Assembly: GCA_937139415.1 (NCBI GenBank)
Contig: CAKZPS010000063.1
Location: 1 to 64,000, forward strand
Direction of reading: 5' to 3'
DNA length: 64,000 bases
Source of the DNA: an uncultured bacterium
GTDB lineage: Bacteria > Atribacterota > Atribacteria > Atribacterales > Caldatribacteriaceae
The translations under genes were made by a program, and so were the position numbers. This document shows positions 25,985 through 35,402 of this stretch, piece after piece (the stretch's first letter is position 1; each line of letters starts with the position of its first letter). The notes beneath the pieces are model-generated. The model worked only from the letters and a program-made list of their open reading frames with translations, did not search any database and was not told the origin of the DNA.

Positions 25985-26554
25985 GTGGTTTCCGTGGGAC
26001 GTTTGGTTGGCTTGGTGGTTATTTTCATATTTTTCGCCGGATGTACTCCCTTTTTTGGAGCGAAGACCGTAATGTACGGATGCGTTAGGGTACCTGTGGC
26101 CCTGCCAGGGATAGATGGAGATTTAGAAGTAGGCAATGATTTCCCCTTTCCTCATGCGGTTGTAGAAATTCGAGGAGAAAATGGTGAACGATGGGAAACG
26201 GTTACGGATGGTCAAGGGAAATATCAGATTGAGGGGGTAGAGAGTCAGCCCTTCCTTCTTTATGCTCGACGTGGAAGAATGGTTGTTGCCCAGGGTGTCT
26301 CCCTTCTTTCGAGCAAAGAAACACGTGATCTTGGCGTGGCTAATTGTTATACTACTGCTCAAGTAGCTATTTTTGAGGCTGCTTCTTCACTTTACGAGGA
26401 AGCTGTTTATTTTCGAGATATCCCCCATTTTACTCCCAGTTCTGCGTTGGTTACTTTTGTACGAGAGGCGTTCCTTCGACAAGAGAACCCCTTAGAAGAC
26501 CCACGAGTAAAGGAAGAAGCACATCGCCTCATTGATGTGTGGTTTGCACAATAG
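25985..26554 (+). CDS. Lipoprotein with carboxypeptidase-regulatory-like domain
   Basis: About 189 residues. The signal peptide has lipobox FAGC (GLVVIFIFFAGCTPFF). Residues ~30-110 resemble an Ig-like carboxypeptidase-regulatory repeat: AVVEIRGENGERWETVTDG followed by QGKYQIEGV. This fold is common in secreted and surface proteins. The C-terminal half is helical (AQVAIFEAASSLYEEAV) and not recognised. GTG at 25985 or 25994 can start it. It lies 85 bases after the C39-like lipoprotein gene on the same strand and may be co-transcribed with it under the riboswitch. No enzymatic function can be assigned. Confidence 0.65.
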   Translation: MVSVGRLVGLVVIFIFFAGCTPFFGAKTVMYGCVRVPVALPGIDGDLEVGNDFPFPHAVVEIRGENGERWETVTDGQGKYQIEGVESQPFLLYARRGRMVVAQGVSLLSSKETRDLGVANCYTTAQVAIFEAASSLYEEAVYFRDIPHFTPSSALVTFVREAFLRQENPLEDPRVKEEAHRLIDVWFAQ

Positions 26555-26644
26555 TTTTTCACCTTTTCTCCATAACCTCTATTCTTCTTTTGTCACATAT
26601 CTCCTCTATAGTAGAATTCATCAAAGAATTTGGAGGCGTGAGTC

Positions 26645-27113
26645 ATGAAGAAGTACCGAGAATGGATAGTAGAGTTTTAGTCTTCTTGTTGTGGGGTGGA
26701 GTAGTCTTTGCCGTAGGAACCCCGAGAGCATGAATTGGGAGTAAACCCTCACCGGCCATACTGTGGAGTTAACCGTACCGTGGTGAGCTTTGATAACACC
26801 CCTCCCCCGACTAAGCTCCTTGTGAAAGTTGGCAAGGAAACGGTGACCGTAGAACTTGGTCCCTCATGGTTTATCGATGAATTGGATATTGAAGAGAATG
26901 AGGAAGTGAAGCTCGTTGGGGAATGGATTACCGACAACGCGATTTTCGTGGCTTATTCGCTTCTCCAGGGAGAAGAAACCATCACTCTCCGTGACGAGGG
27001 CGGAAAGCCGTTATTGGAGTGGTCCTTCTCAAGATAAAGCCCGAGGTCAAGGACCGAATCAAGGCCAAAGCGAGGCCAATCGAGAGCGGAATCGGGTAAG
27101 AGAGGAGAATTGA
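26645..27113 (+). pseudogene. Decayed secreted protein with Gln/Asn/Arg-rich tail
   Basis: ATG 26645 follows GGAGG and begins MKKYREW. The signal-peptide core VLVFLLWGGVVFAVGTPRA is in a second frame, the body (GVNPHRPYCGVNRTVVSFDN ... KLVGEWITDNAIFVAYSLL) is back in the first, and a hydrophilic tail (SQDKARGQGPNQGQSEANRE) is in a third. Shifts fall near 26660, 26730 and 27030. With three single-base corrections it would be a secreted protein of about 155 residues. Further Gln/Asn-rich reading continues past 27113 (LSANHNPKSGHRADQPGNQ). No family is recognised. Confidence 0.55.
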
Positions 27114-27247
27114 AATACACTCTCAGCGCAAACCACAATCCAAAATCAGGCCACAGGGCGGATCAACCAGGGAATCAGTCCCAAAATGGCTATGGAAAAC
27201 GCGAAAGAGGTAGGTGAAAAAATCTTCATGGCGAAAGAGAAGGAACG

Positions 27248-27276
27248 TTGACAGGGAAGGAGTTTCTCGTTATGCT
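27248..27276 (+). promoter_or_regulatory. Promoter of the pyrimidine operon
   Basis: Consensus TTGACA at 27248-27253, a 17-base spacer and TATGCT at 27271-27276. Transcription would start near 27283, about 105 bases before pyrB, leaving a leader that contains the hairpin at 27323-27362. Confidence 0.7.
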
Positions 27277-27322
27277 AATACAGGGTTTGTAATGGAGAGA
27301 AGAATCCTATTGTGGACAGGTG

Positions 27323-27362
27323 AAAAAGCCCATCTTTCCGAAGCTGGAAAGATGGGCTTTTT
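27323..27362 (+). terminator. Intrinsic terminator in the pyr leader, probable attenuator
   Basis: A perfect 17-bp stem (AAAAAGCCCATCTTTCC with its complement), a 6-base loop and a closing T run. It lies between the pyr promoter and the pyrB ribosome site (GGGGAGG, 27374-27380). The position suggests transcription attenuation of the pyrimidine operon, for example by a PyrR-like protein or by UTP-sensitive pausing. An upstream segment AGGGTT...AATCCT (27281-27307) can form a competing stem. If instead transcription also arrives from upstream, it would simply terminate that. Confidence 0.8.
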
Positions 27363-27388
27363 ATTTACGCGTTGGGGAGGTTTTCAAG

Positions 27389-28336
27389 GTGGGTGGATGG
27401 TGTAAAACGCATCTTTTGAGCATGCGGTTTTTGACAAGAGAAGATATCGTATATCTCCTCGATAAAGCCGACGAGTTCAGGGAGCTTTTGGAGGCTTCTC
27501 CCCGATATCGAGAGAGTTTGAAGGGATTGGTATTGGTTAACTTCTTCTTCGAACCGAGTACCCGAACACGTGTCTCTTTTGAAATAGCAGGGAAACTTTT
27601 AGGGATGCAGGTCGTCAATGTGGATGTGGAGGTGAGTAGCCTTCGTAAGGGGGAGAGTCTGCGAGATACGATAAGGACTCTGGCTCGGCTCAAACCCGAT
27701 GTGTTGGTTATCCGGCACAGTCAGAGTGGAGTACCAGAATATTTGGCTCGCTTCTCTCCCTTCCATATCGTGAATGCCGGTGACGGAACACATGAACATC
27801 CCACCCAAGCATTGCTCGATCTTCTGGCTATTCGACGGACTTTCCATCATTTTGAGGGATTACGCGTTGCTATTGTAGGAGACGTTCTCCACAGCCGGGT
27901 CGCCCGTTCTTTGAGTATCGGACTGAAAAGCTTGGGGAGTGAGGTCATTTTTTCGGGACCACCGACCTTAGTACCTCCCCAGGTTGAAGCCTTAGGTGCA
28001 AGAAGAGTTTTTCCGGTAGAGGAAGCGATCACAGGGGCTCAAGTCATCTACCTCCTTCGTATTCAACGAGAACGGCAGGAAGCAGGTTATTTCCCCAGTC
28101 TTCGTGAGTATGCGACCTTTTTTGGTTTGAAAGAATCGTTGTGGGAAAAGGCATTCCAAAATGCCTTTATTATGCATCCCGGACCGGTCAATCGAGGAGT
28201 AGAAATGGGGTATGGATTGGTGGAGCATGAACGATCCTTGGTGGAAGAACAGGTGACCTGTGGTTTGGCCGTGCGAATGGCGGTTTTGGAAACTTTGGTA
28301 CGTGAGGGGGAGAGGATACCGTGCGGAGAATTTTGA
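27389..28336 (+). CDS. pyrB: Aspartate carbamoyltransferase catalytic subunit
   Basis: Makes N-carbamoyl-aspartate from carbamoyl phosphate and aspartate, the first committed step of pyrimidine synthesis; 315 residues. The carbamoyl-phosphate motif FFEPSTRTRVSFE, the central DGTHEHPTQALLD and HPGPVNRG (carbamoyltransferase loop) are present. GTG 27389 is eight bases after GGGGAGG and gives MGGWCKTHLLSMRFLTRED. Earlier in-frame starts would lie inside the terminator hairpin. It overlaps pyrC by 16 bases. No regulatory chain PyrI is seen. Confidence 0.93.
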   Translation: MGGWCKTHLLSMRFLTREDIVYLLDKADEFRELLEASPRYRESLKGLVLVNFFFEPSTRTRVSFEIAGKLLGMQVVNVDVEVSSLRKGESLRDTIRTLARLKPDVLVIRHSQSGVPEYLARFSPFHIVNAGDGTHEHPTQALLDLLAIRRTFHHFEGLRVAIVGDVLHSRVARSLSIGLKSLGSEVIFSGPPTLVPPQVEALGARRVFPVEEAITGAQVIYLLRIQRERQEAGYFPSLREYATFFGLKESLWEKAFQNAFIMHPGPVNRGVEMGYGLVEHERSLVEEQVTCGLAVRMAVLETLVREGERIPCGEF

Positions 28337-29625
28337 TTAAAAAAGGAACGTTGGTTTTCCCCGACCGGGGAACCTTGGCCGATCAAGATATCCTCATCGA
28401 AGAAGGAATCATTGCCAAAATAGGGAAGGGACTGCAAGACCCTCAGGCATATTCCATCAATGCTTCGTCGCTCCTTGTGGGACCCGGTTTTATCAATCTC
28501 CATGTTCATTTTCGAGAACCGGGAGAAGAAAAAAAGGAAGACCTCTTGAGCGGGAGTCGTGCTGCAGTCAAAGGAGGTTTTACCTCAGTAGTATGCATGC
28601 CCAACACCAATCCCCCCATCGATCACCCGGTAATTGCTCAATTCATTGCTTATCGGAGTAACGAAATCGGTTTGAGCAGAGTTTTTCCGTGTGGGGCGAT
28701 TACTCTGGGATGTGCTGGAAAAACTATGTCCGATTTCGGACTCTTAAAGCAGGCTGGAGTGGTAGCGCTCAGTGATGATGGAAGGGCAGTGCAGAGTCCG
28801 CGGACCATGTATCTCGCTATGCAGTATGCGCAATATTTCCATCTCCCCTTTCTCCTTCACGAAGAAGAGGAGGGGATCGCCGCTCAAGGACACATGCACG
28901 CTGGTGAAACTGCCTTTCTTTTGGGATACAAAGGGATACCCGAGGCTGCCGAAGACGTCATGATTGCTCGTGATATGGTTTTAGCTCTCTACACCGGTGC
29001 GCAGGTCCACTTTACTCACCTTTCTACCGCCTTGAGCGTGGAACTCTTGCGTCTGTTTCGGGGACGGGCCTCGGTAAGTGCCGATGTTACCCCTCATCAT
29101 TTACTCCTTTCCGATGAAGATGTTCCTCAACTTGGAAGTTTAGCCAAGGTGAAACCTCCTCTGCGAGGGAAGAGAGATCGAGAGGCCCTCAAAGAGGGTA
29201 TCAAAGAAGGAATCATTACCATTCTCGCCTCGGATCACGCCCCCCATGCTGAGGAGGATAAGGGTGAAAACTTTGCCGAAGCTGCCTTTGGAATTTCCAA
29301 CTTGGAAATAACTGTCCCTCTCTATGTCAAGGCTTTGATTGAAGAGGGAGTTCTCGGATGGGTAGAATTATGGAGGTGTTTGAGTACTAACCCCGCGCGA
29401 CTTTTGGGCTTTTCGGAACAGGGAGTTCTCGAAGAAGGAAAGATCGCCGACATTACCATCGTCGATCCAGATACCGAGTGGGAAGTGAATGTAGGACGTT
29501 TTGTCTCTAAGGGGAAGAATTGTCCATTCGAAGGATGGTCGCTTAAGGGATGGCCGGTGTATACCATTGTTGGAGGGAAAATAGTCATGCGAGAAGGGAG
29601 CCTTGTGGATGGCGAACTTTGCTGA
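28321..29625 (+). CDS. pyrC: Dihydroorotase
   Basis: Cyclises carbamoyl-aspartate to dihydroorotate; 434 residues, class I type. The zinc-binding FINLHVHFREPG (HxH) is at about 60-71, with MPNTNPPID, HLLLSDED and the catalytic Asp in LASDHAPHA. It starts at GTG 28321, inside the end of pyrB, and its stop lies past the start of pyrF, so the genes are tightly coupled. Intact. Confidence 0.93.
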   Translation: MRRILIKKGTLVFPDRGTLADQDILIEEGIIAKIGKGLQDPQAYSINASSLLVGPGFINLHVHFREPGEEKKEDLLSGSRAAVKGGFTSVVCMPNTNPPIDHPVIAQFIAYRSNEIGLSRVFPCGAITLGCAGKTMSDFGLLKQAGVVALSDDGRAVQSPRTMYLAMQYAQYFHLPFLLHEEEEGIAAQGHMHAGETAFLLGYKGIPEAAEDVMIARDMVLALYTGAQVHFTHLSTALSVELLRLFRGRASVSADVTPHHLLLSDEDVPQLGSLAKVKPPLRGKRDREALKEGIKEGIITILASDHAPHAEEDKGENFAEAAFGISNLEITVPLYVKALIEEGVLGWVELWRCLSTNPARLLGFSEQGVLEEGKIADITIVDPDTEWEVNVGRFVSKGKNCPFEGWSLKGWPVYTIVGGKIVMREGSLVDGELC

Positions 29626-30565
29626 TCAGATGGTAGCCAAAACGAGAGAAGTCGGGCCCTTGGTAGTGGGATTCGATCCCCATTTTTCGCTTTTGCCGCC
29701 TTTTCTTTTGGAGAAGTGGCTGGGGCGAGAGAGGACTCTTGAGAATCTTGCCCTTTGTGTGCGAGATTTCAATGGAACACTCCTTGAGGCTTTGAGTGGG
29801 GTAGTTGGTTTCATCAAACTGCAGATGGCTTTCTACGAAGCCTTAGGGATAGCGGGTATGATGGTCCTCAAAGAAACGATCGACGAAGCCAAACGTCGGG
29901 GGTTTTTGGTCATTCTTGATGGGAAGCGGAACGATATTGCAAGTAGCGCCGAGGCGTATGCCTGTGGATACCTTTCGGGAATCTCGATGAGCAAGGAATG
30001 GTATTTCCCCTCTTTTTGGGATGTAGATGCCCTGACCGTGAATCCATACTTTGGGAGGGATGGGCTTTTACCATTCGCCGAAGAAGCGCAGAAGAAAGGC
30101 AAGGGCATTTTCATCCTCGCCCGGACCAGTAATCCCTCGGCCTCTTTTATCCAGGATGAGGGGGAAAAGGAAAAAGTGTTCGTGAAAGTCGTGCACTTGG
30201 CTTGGGAGCTGGGAGAAGGGTTTTTGGGGACACAGGGGTGGGGTAGTGTGGGGGTTGTAGTAGGGGCAACGTACCCTGAGGATGTGCGGCTCCTTCGTAC
30301 CATGTTTCCCCGCTTACCGTTTCTCCTTCCTGGGATAGGAACCCAACAGGGTTCGCTTAAAGCCGTCACCTTCGGTTTAGGAGAAGGAGGTCTTGGGGTT
30401 TTAGTGAACGTTTCGCGGGATATTCTCTTTGCCTATCGAGAGACGGAAGACCGGGAAGGGTATGCCTTTGCCGAGAAGGCCAAAGAAAAAGCCTTGTTCT
30501 ATAGAGAGCAATTGAAGGAGTGCACCGAAGAATGGAAGCGATCATTTGCCGAAAGCAATGGTTAG
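29609..30565 (+). CDS. pyrF: Orotidine-5'-phosphate decarboxylase, type 2
   Basis: Last step to UMP; 318 residues, the longer group-2 form. The catalytic segment DGKRNDIASSAEAYACGYL (Asp-x-Lys-x-x-Asp) is at about 106-124. VGFDPHF near the N-terminus and the late LLPGIGTQQG phosphate-binding loop are present. ATG 29609 overlaps pyrC by 17 bases. The stop lies beyond the pyrK start. Confidence 0.92.
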   Translation: MANFADQMVAKTREVGPLVVGFDPHFSLLPPFLLEKWLGRERTLENLALCVRDFNGTLLEALSGVVGFIKLQMAFYEALGIAGMMVLKETIDEAKRRGFLVILDGKRNDIASSAEAYACGYLSGISMSKEWYFPSFWDVDALTVNPYFGRDGLLPFAEEAQKKGKGIFILARTSNPSASFIQDEGEKEKVFVKVVHLAWELGEGFLGTQGWGSVGVVVGATYPEDVRLLRTMFPRLPFLLPGIGTQQGSLKAVTFGLGEGGLGVLVNVSRDILFAYRETEDREGYAFAEKAKEKALFYREQLKECTEEWKRSFAESNG

Positions 30566-31296
30566 GGGAGTCGTTGGTACTTTTTGAACTCGAGGAACCT
30601 CATATCGCCTCTTTAGCTCGACCGGGACAGTTTGTGATGGTGAAGGTAGAGAGAGGATGGGATCCCTTTTTGCGTCGTCCCCTGGGAATCATGCAAGCCC
30701 AAGGAGACCGATTCACTCTGTGTTTTGAGGTGGTTGGTCGGGGAACGCAATTTCTTGCACACAAAGAAGTAGGGGAACGCCTCGATGTGCTGGGACCCTT
30801 GGGTAACGGATTTTCACTCACTCCTTTCTTTGGAGTGTTGGTAGCAGGGGGAAGAGGTTTTGTTCCCCTCTTTTTCCTTGCTTCAACTTTTGTGAAGGAG
30901 GGAGTCCCATTCGTTTTTTTCTGGGGGGTCCGGAACCGAAAGGAGCTTCCTCTCTTCCACCTCGGTCGCGAATTTCCCTCCGTCTTTTATAGTTGTGAAG
31001 AAGGCATGGAAGGAGGATTTTGCGGAGATGTCCTCACCCTGTGTCGGGACCGTTTTACCCATCTCCCTCTTTCTCCGCAAGCTCGGGGGTATGCATGTGG
31101 TCCGGCGGGGATGCTTGCTGAACTGGCTAAGGAGCCTTGTTTTCGGGTTCTTCCCTTTGAAGTATCTCTTGAAGCTCTCATGGGCTGTGGGTTTGGGGTA
31201 TGTTTGAGTTGTGCAGTGAAAGCGAAGAGAACCCCGGGCTATCTCCATGTATGCCATGACGGTCCAGTATTTTCCTTAGATGAGGTAGAACTATGA
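30532..31296 (+). CDS. pyrK: Dihydroorotate dehydrogenase electron-transfer subunit
   Basis: Partner of PyrD (class 1B) that passes electrons to NAD+; 254 residues. It has a ferredoxin-reductase-like FAD domain (FLRRPLGIM, RPL motif) and GRGFVPLFFLA for the nucleotide. At the C-terminus is a [2Fe-2S] cluster: Cys in MGCGFGVCLSCAVK and HVCHDGPVF. The starting ATG 30532 lies in the end of pyrF. It overlaps pyrD by four bases. Confidence 0.92.
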   Translation: MEAIICRKQWLGESLVLFELEEPHIASLARPGQFVMVKVERGWDPFLRRPLGIMQAQGDRFTLCFEVVGRGTQFLAHKEVGERLDVLGPLGNGFSLTPFFGVLVAGGRGFVPLFFLASTFVKEGVPFVFFWGVRNRKELPLFHLGREFPSVFYSCEEGMEGGFCGDVLTLCRDRFTHLPLSPQARGYACGPAGMLAELAKEPCFRVLPFEVSLEALMGCGFGVCLSCAVKAKRTPGYLHVCHDGPVFSLDEVEL

Positions 31297-32213
31297 ATTG
31301 GCAGGTTCGTTTAGGAAGGGTGAACTTGGAGAATCCCTTGGTTCTCGCTTCGGGAACCTGCGGATACGGGCGGGAACTTGCCGCGTACCTTGATTTGAAT
31401 CGAGTGGGTGCTCTGACTACGAAAAGCCTGAGCTATGAGCCTTGTGTGGGCAATGCTCCTCCACGTATGAAGGAGGTTTACGGAGGAATATTGAACTCCA
31501 TCGGCTTAGAGAATAAGGGAGTGCATCGGTTCTTGGAGGACGACCTCCCTTTTTTAGAGGGCTTGACAACGAAGATTTTTGTGGGAGTATGGGGGAAAAC
31601 AGTGAATGGGTATGTGGTGGTTGTTCGGGAGCTCGAAAGGGTAAAACGTATTGATGCCATCGAGCTCAACGTGTCGTGCCCAAATGTGGAAAAGGGAGGA
31701 GCTACTTTTCTTGAAGATGGAGAGGTCTTGCGGACTTTGGTCGCTCAGGTGCGCAGCGCGACGCAAAAACCGCTCATCGTCAAGCTCGGCCCTCAAGTGA
31801 ATGATTGGCCAAGGGTGATCTCCATGTTAGAGGAAGAAGGGGTCGATATTCTCAGTCTTACTAATTCCTTCCCGGCTTTGGCCTTAGATGTGGAAAGGAT
31901 GGATTTTTTCTTTGCTCGCAAATTTGCTGGGTTATCTGGTCCCGCGGTGAAACCTTTGGCCCTGCGCATGGTATACGAGGTAGTAGGATTGACTAAACTC
32001 CCAGTGATTGGCATGGGGGGGATAGCGAGCGCCGAAGATGCAGTAGAATTTCTCTTGGTGGGAGCGAAAGCGGTAGGGGTAGGGAGTGCGACCTTGGTCG
32101 ATCCGCAAGCTCCTTTAAAGATTTTGGAAGGTCTTCAAAAGTATTTGTTACGAAAAGGCATTCCTGATATTCAAGATGTAATTGGGAAGGTGAGGAGAAA
32201 CGATGGATCGTGA
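31293..32213 (+). CDS. pyrD: Dihydroorotate dehydrogenase, class 1B catalytic subunit
   Basis: FMN barrel enzyme, 306 residues. Starts with LENPLVLASGTCGYG; the central ELNVSCPNVEKGG is the substrate and FMN segment of class 1 enzymes; the late IGMGGIASAEDAVEF is the phosphate-binding loop. With PyrK it forms the NAD-linked heterotetramer, fitting an anaerobe. ATG 31293 overlaps the pyrK stop (ATGA), and its end overlaps pyrE by 11 bases. Confidence 0.93.
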   Translation: MNWQVRLGRVNLENPLVLASGTCGYGRELAAYLDLNRVGALTTKSLSYEPCVGNAPPRMKEVYGGILNSIGLENKGVHRFLEDDLPFLEGLTTKIFVGVWGKTVNGYVVVVRELERVKRIDAIELNVSCPNVEKGGATFLEDGEVLRTLVAQVRSATQKPLIVKLGPQVNDWPRVISMLEEEGVDILSLTNSFPALALDVERMDFFFARKFAGLSGPAVKPLALRMVYEVVGLTKLPVIGMGGIASAEDAVEFLLVGAKAVGVGSATLVDPQAPLKILEGLQKYLLRKGIPDIQDVIGKVRRNDGS

Positions 32214-32778
32214 AGCCATAATCGAATTGTTTCGCAAAGCAGGTGCTTTTATGGAAGGACACTTTCTCTTAACCTCTGGTCTCCATAGCCCGTATTATGT
32301 GGAGAAATTTAAGTTGCTCCAATTTCCTGAATATGTAGAGCTTTTGGCTCGTCAAATTGTAGCCCATTTTGGCAGTACTACCATTGATTTAGTGGTCGGT
32401 CCGGCGGTGGGTGGTATCGTGCTCGCCTATGAAGTGGCTCGTCAGCTTGGAGCACGCATGGCTTTTACCGAGCGAGAAGAGGGAAAGATGATCTTTCGGC
32501 GGGATTTCGCCATTAAAGAGGGGGAACGGGTGCTCGTAGTAGAGGATGTCGTGACCACGGGTGCATCGGTACACGAGGTGATTAAAGCGGTAGAGGAAAC
32601 TAAAGCAGTCATCGTGGGCATCGGGGTTCTCGTGGATCGGAGTGGGGGTAAGGTCCAGTTTGCCTATCCTTTTTATTCTCTCCTCGAACTCGAAATTGCC
32701 ACTTATACCCCCGAGGAATGCCCGCTTTGCCGAGAAAAAATCGCTCTCCAAAAGCGAGGGAGTCGATACTTGAGGTAG
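32203..32778 (+). CDS. pyrE: Orotate phosphoribosyltransferase
   Basis: Joins orotate to PRPP; 191 residues. The PRPP-binding motif RVLVVEDVVTTGASVHEV is at about 108-125, and GPAVGGIVLAYEVAR and FTEREEG precede it. The last 25 residues contain a Cys pair (ECPLCREK), seen in some thermophile PyrE. It completes the de novo pyrimidine set apart from carAB, which is not in the window. Confidence 0.93.
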   Translation: MDREAIIELFRKAGAFMEGHFLLTSGLHSPYYVEKFKLLQFPEYVELLARQIVAHFGSTTIDLVVGPAVGGIVLAYEVARQLGARMAFTEREEGKMIFRRDFAIKEGERVLVVEDVVTTGASVHEVIKAVEETKAVIVGIGVLVDRSGGKVQFAYPFYSLLELEIATYTPEECPLCREKIALQKRGSRYLR

Positions 32779-32782
32779 GAAA

Positions 32783-33982
32783 GTGTCAGAATGGAAAACC
32801 CTCTTGGATAACGAGTTTGATCTTTTTGAGCCGATTAACTTGGCACAGAGTTTAGTGCGTATTGAAAGTGTCTCGGGAGGTTCAGGCGAAAACGCCATTG
32901 CTCGGTTTATTGCTAATTATTTCATTGACTATGGTATTGCAGTGGAATGGCAGGAAGTGGAATCCAATCGGGCTAATCTCGTCGCCGAAGTCCAGGGAGG
33001 CTTAGGAGAGGGTCCGTGTATCCTTTTCAATGGACACCTCGATACCGTGCCAGTGGGGAGTGGGTGGAAGTACCCCCCCTTGGGGGGAGAAATCGTCAAT
33101 AATCGCCTGTATGGGCGAGGAGCCTGTGACATGAAAGGAGCTCTTGCCGCTATGATATATGCGGCGAAGATGATTTCCCTCTTTGCCCCCTATCTCTATG
33201 GGAGGCTCAAGCTCCTCTTCGTGGTCGATGAAGAGCAGGACAATTTAGGGATTAAAAAGTGGCTCGAGGTTTACAAGAAAACCCAAGAGGTCGTTGACTA
33301 TGCAGTGGTCGGCGAGCCTACCGGTTTAAACATTAGCTTAGGCCATCGAGGAGTAGCGGCGTATCGGGTGGAGATTCGCGGGAAATCCTGTCATGCTGCG
33401 GTGGCAGAACGAGGAATCAATGCCATCTACTTGGCTTTACAAGTTATTGAAGCGATTCAAAGGAAGAATGCCCTTTTGCGGGCATTTGAAGATCCCGACT
33501 TGGGGAGTCCTGCCTTGAGTGTTGGTGTCATTCACGGAGGCCTTGCGCCGAACGTCGTTCCCGAGAGCTGTGTTTTTGAAGTCGATGTGCGAACCGTGCC
33601 AGAATTTCCGCTGGGGGAAGTCAATAAACTCCTCAAGGAGCTCATCGAAGAGGTCCGCGAGACTTCTCAGATTCCCTTTGAATACCACCTCGTTCAATCG
33701 ATTCCTCACCTCCCCCCAGCAAAAATCCCCCGTAGTTTGCCCATTGTTGATTTACTCTCTCGTTCCATCGCCGAGGTGCCCGGCGAAATTCCTACTTTTT
33801 CTCCTTTCCCCGCTTCTTGCGAAGCCTCTTTCTTTGTGGAGGCGAATATTCCCACCTTGATCTTTGGACCGGGAAAGATCGAGGAAGCACATTCGGCCAA
33901 CGAGTTTGTTTCCGTAACCGAAATAGTCGCAGCGAGTCGTATTTGCTCTCTTTTGGCTCTCCGGGTTTTAGGTGGAGAATAG
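32783..33982 (+). CDS. M20-family peptidase/deacylase (ArgE/DapE class)
   Basis: Zinc-dependent amidohydrolase, 399 residues. Metal-site segments appear in order: LFNGHLDTVPVG (His), GRGACDMKGALAAM (bridging Asp), VVDEEQDNLG (catalytic Glu-Glu) and the final AHSANEFVSV (His). A dimerisation domain lies at about 185-300 (HRGVAAYRVEIRGKSCHAA). It could be acetylornithine deacetylase, succinyl-diaminopimelate desuccinylase or a dipeptidase; motif reading does not decide. It starts at GTG 32783, four bases after pyrE, so it is co-transcribed with the pyr genes although its reaction belongs elsewhere. Confidence 0.85.
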   Translation: MSEWKTLLDNEFDLFEPINLAQSLVRIESVSGGSGENAIARFIANYFIDYGIAVEWQEVESNRANLVAEVQGGLGEGPCILFNGHLDTVPVGSGWKYPPLGGEIVNNRLYGRGACDMKGALAAMIYAAKMISLFAPYLYGRLKLLFVVDEEQDNLGIKKWLEVYKKTQEVVDYAVVGEPTGLNISLGHRGVAAYRVEIRGKSCHAAVAERGINAIYLALQVIEAIQRKNALLRAFEDPDLGSPALSVGVIHGGLAPNVVPESCVFEVDVRTVPEFPLGEVNKLLKELIEEVRETSQIPFEYHLVQSIPHLPPAKIPRSLPIVDLLSRSIAEVPGEIPTFSPFPASCEASFFVEANIPTLIFGPGKIEEAHSANEFVSVTEIVAASRICSLLALRVLGGE

Positions 33983-34067
33983 GAAATAACTGTGATAAGA
34001 TACGTATAGAATTGACTATTCGTGAACGATAGTTGTTACCAAGATGGGTAAGGAGCTTGGGGAGGGC

Positions 34068-35402
34068 ATGGAATATTTAGGTATTTTTCTTCTCATTCTG
34101 CTCTTGGTTGTTGTGAACGCTTTTTTCGCTGCTTCTGAAATTGCCATCGTTTCTATGCGGCGGAGTCACTTAAAAGCAGAAAGAGCCAAAGATACGCAGC
34201 GAGAGAGAGCGTTGCGGTACCTTTTAGAGAATCCGAGTGAGTTTTTGGCGACTATTCAAATTGGTGTGACCATGGCCGGGTTCTTTGCCAGTGCTGCCGG
34301 GGCAATATCCTTTTCCCAAGAATTAGGGAGAAGGTGGGAAATGTCGCAGATACCCATTTTGCGAAGCTTGGGGCAAGAAATTGCCGTTATCCTCGTCACC
34401 GTGGTCATTTCTTTTTTGAGCTTGGTTTTAGGAGAATTGGTGCCCAAGAGATTGGCCATGGCTCATCCGGAACGCTTCTCGGTATTGGTTGCCCGGACTA
34501 TTTTTTTTCTCTCTCGAGTGCTGAGGCCGGCGGTACGAGTTCTCTCCGTGACTACCGATTTTCTGTCGCGGCTTTTGGGGATTTCTACCGAAGTTCCTCC
34601 CTCGGTTACCGATGAGGAGATTCGCCTCCTCATCAGTGAAGAGAAGATTTTGCCCCAAGAAGAGCGGCGCCTGATCAATGAAGTGTTTGAATTTGGTGAC
34701 ACTTTGACCTATGAGGTGATGACTCCTCGTACCGATATCGTGTGTCTCGAAGAAACTGCTACCATTGAAGAAGCATTGTCTCTCTCGATCAAAAGCCATT
34801 TCTCACGTCTTCCCGTGTATCGAGAGGATATCGATAATATCATCGGTTTTGTGCATATTAAGGACCTTTTACCCCATCTTCAGGAGGGGAGGTTGGACCG
34901 GCCGGTTCTTGGGGTGGTGCGCCCCATCCATTTCGTTCCTACCACAAAGAGGGTGATTGAACTTCTGCGCGAACTCCAACAGAAGAGGATCCATATGGCG
35001 ATTGTTCTCGATGAGTATGGAGGAACTGCCGGACTGGTGACGATTGAAGATCTCTTGGAGGAATTGGTAGGAGAAATCCGGGATGAACACGATCGAGAGA
35101 TGGTTCCCTATCGTCGTATTGGAGAAGACGAGTACTTAGTCGATGCTTCAGTCCCTATTGAGAGCCTCAACGAGTGGTTGGGTTTAGGGATCCCCGAGAG
35201 CGAGGAATTCGAGACCGTTGGGGGTCTGGTGATGGAAATTTTGGGGAAAGTTCCCGAAGAAGGAGAAACGGTAGTTTTAGAAGATTATGAACTGCGGGTT
35301 GAACGTATGCACCGGAAACGAGTAGCTACGGTTCGGCTCATGGTGAAAAGACGAAAGAAAGAGGAGGAAGGAGACGATGGGGAAATTTATCCTCGCTCAT
35401 GA
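34068..35402 (+). CDS. HlyC/CorC family membrane protein (DUF21, two CBS domains, CorC domain)
   Basis: Integral membrane protein, about 444 residues. Residues 1-190 are a DUF21/CNNM domain with about four hydrophobic helices ([20 protein letters not shown] at the start). Two CBS domains follow ([38 protein letters not shown]), then a CorC_HlyC C-terminus ([19 protein letters not shown]). Homologues are linked to magnesium or cobalt efflux. ATG 34068 fits the family start; ATG 34044 is also possible but has no ribosome site. Its end overlaps the next gene by 26 bases. Confidence 0.88.
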   Translation: MEYLGIFLLILLLVVVNAFFAASEIAIVSMRRSHLKAERAKDTQRERALRYLLENPSEFLATIQIGVTMAGFFASAAGAISFSQELGRRWEMSQIPILRSLGQEIAVILVTVVISFLSLVLGELVPKRLAMAHPERFSVLVARTIFFLSRVLRPAVRVLSVTTDFLSRLLGISTEVPPSVTDEEIRLLISEEKILPQEERRLINEVFEFGDTLTYEVMTPRTDIVCLEETATIEEALSLSIKSHFSRLPVYREDIDNIIGFVHIKDLLPHLQEGRLDRPVLGVVRPIHFVPTTKRVIELLRELQQKRIHMAIVLDEYGGTAGLVTIEDLLEELVGEIRDEHDREMVPYRRIGEDEYLVDASVPIESLNEWLGLGIPESEEFETVGGLVMEILGKVPEEGETVVLEDYELRVERMHRKRVATVRLMVKRRKKEEEGDDGEIYPRS

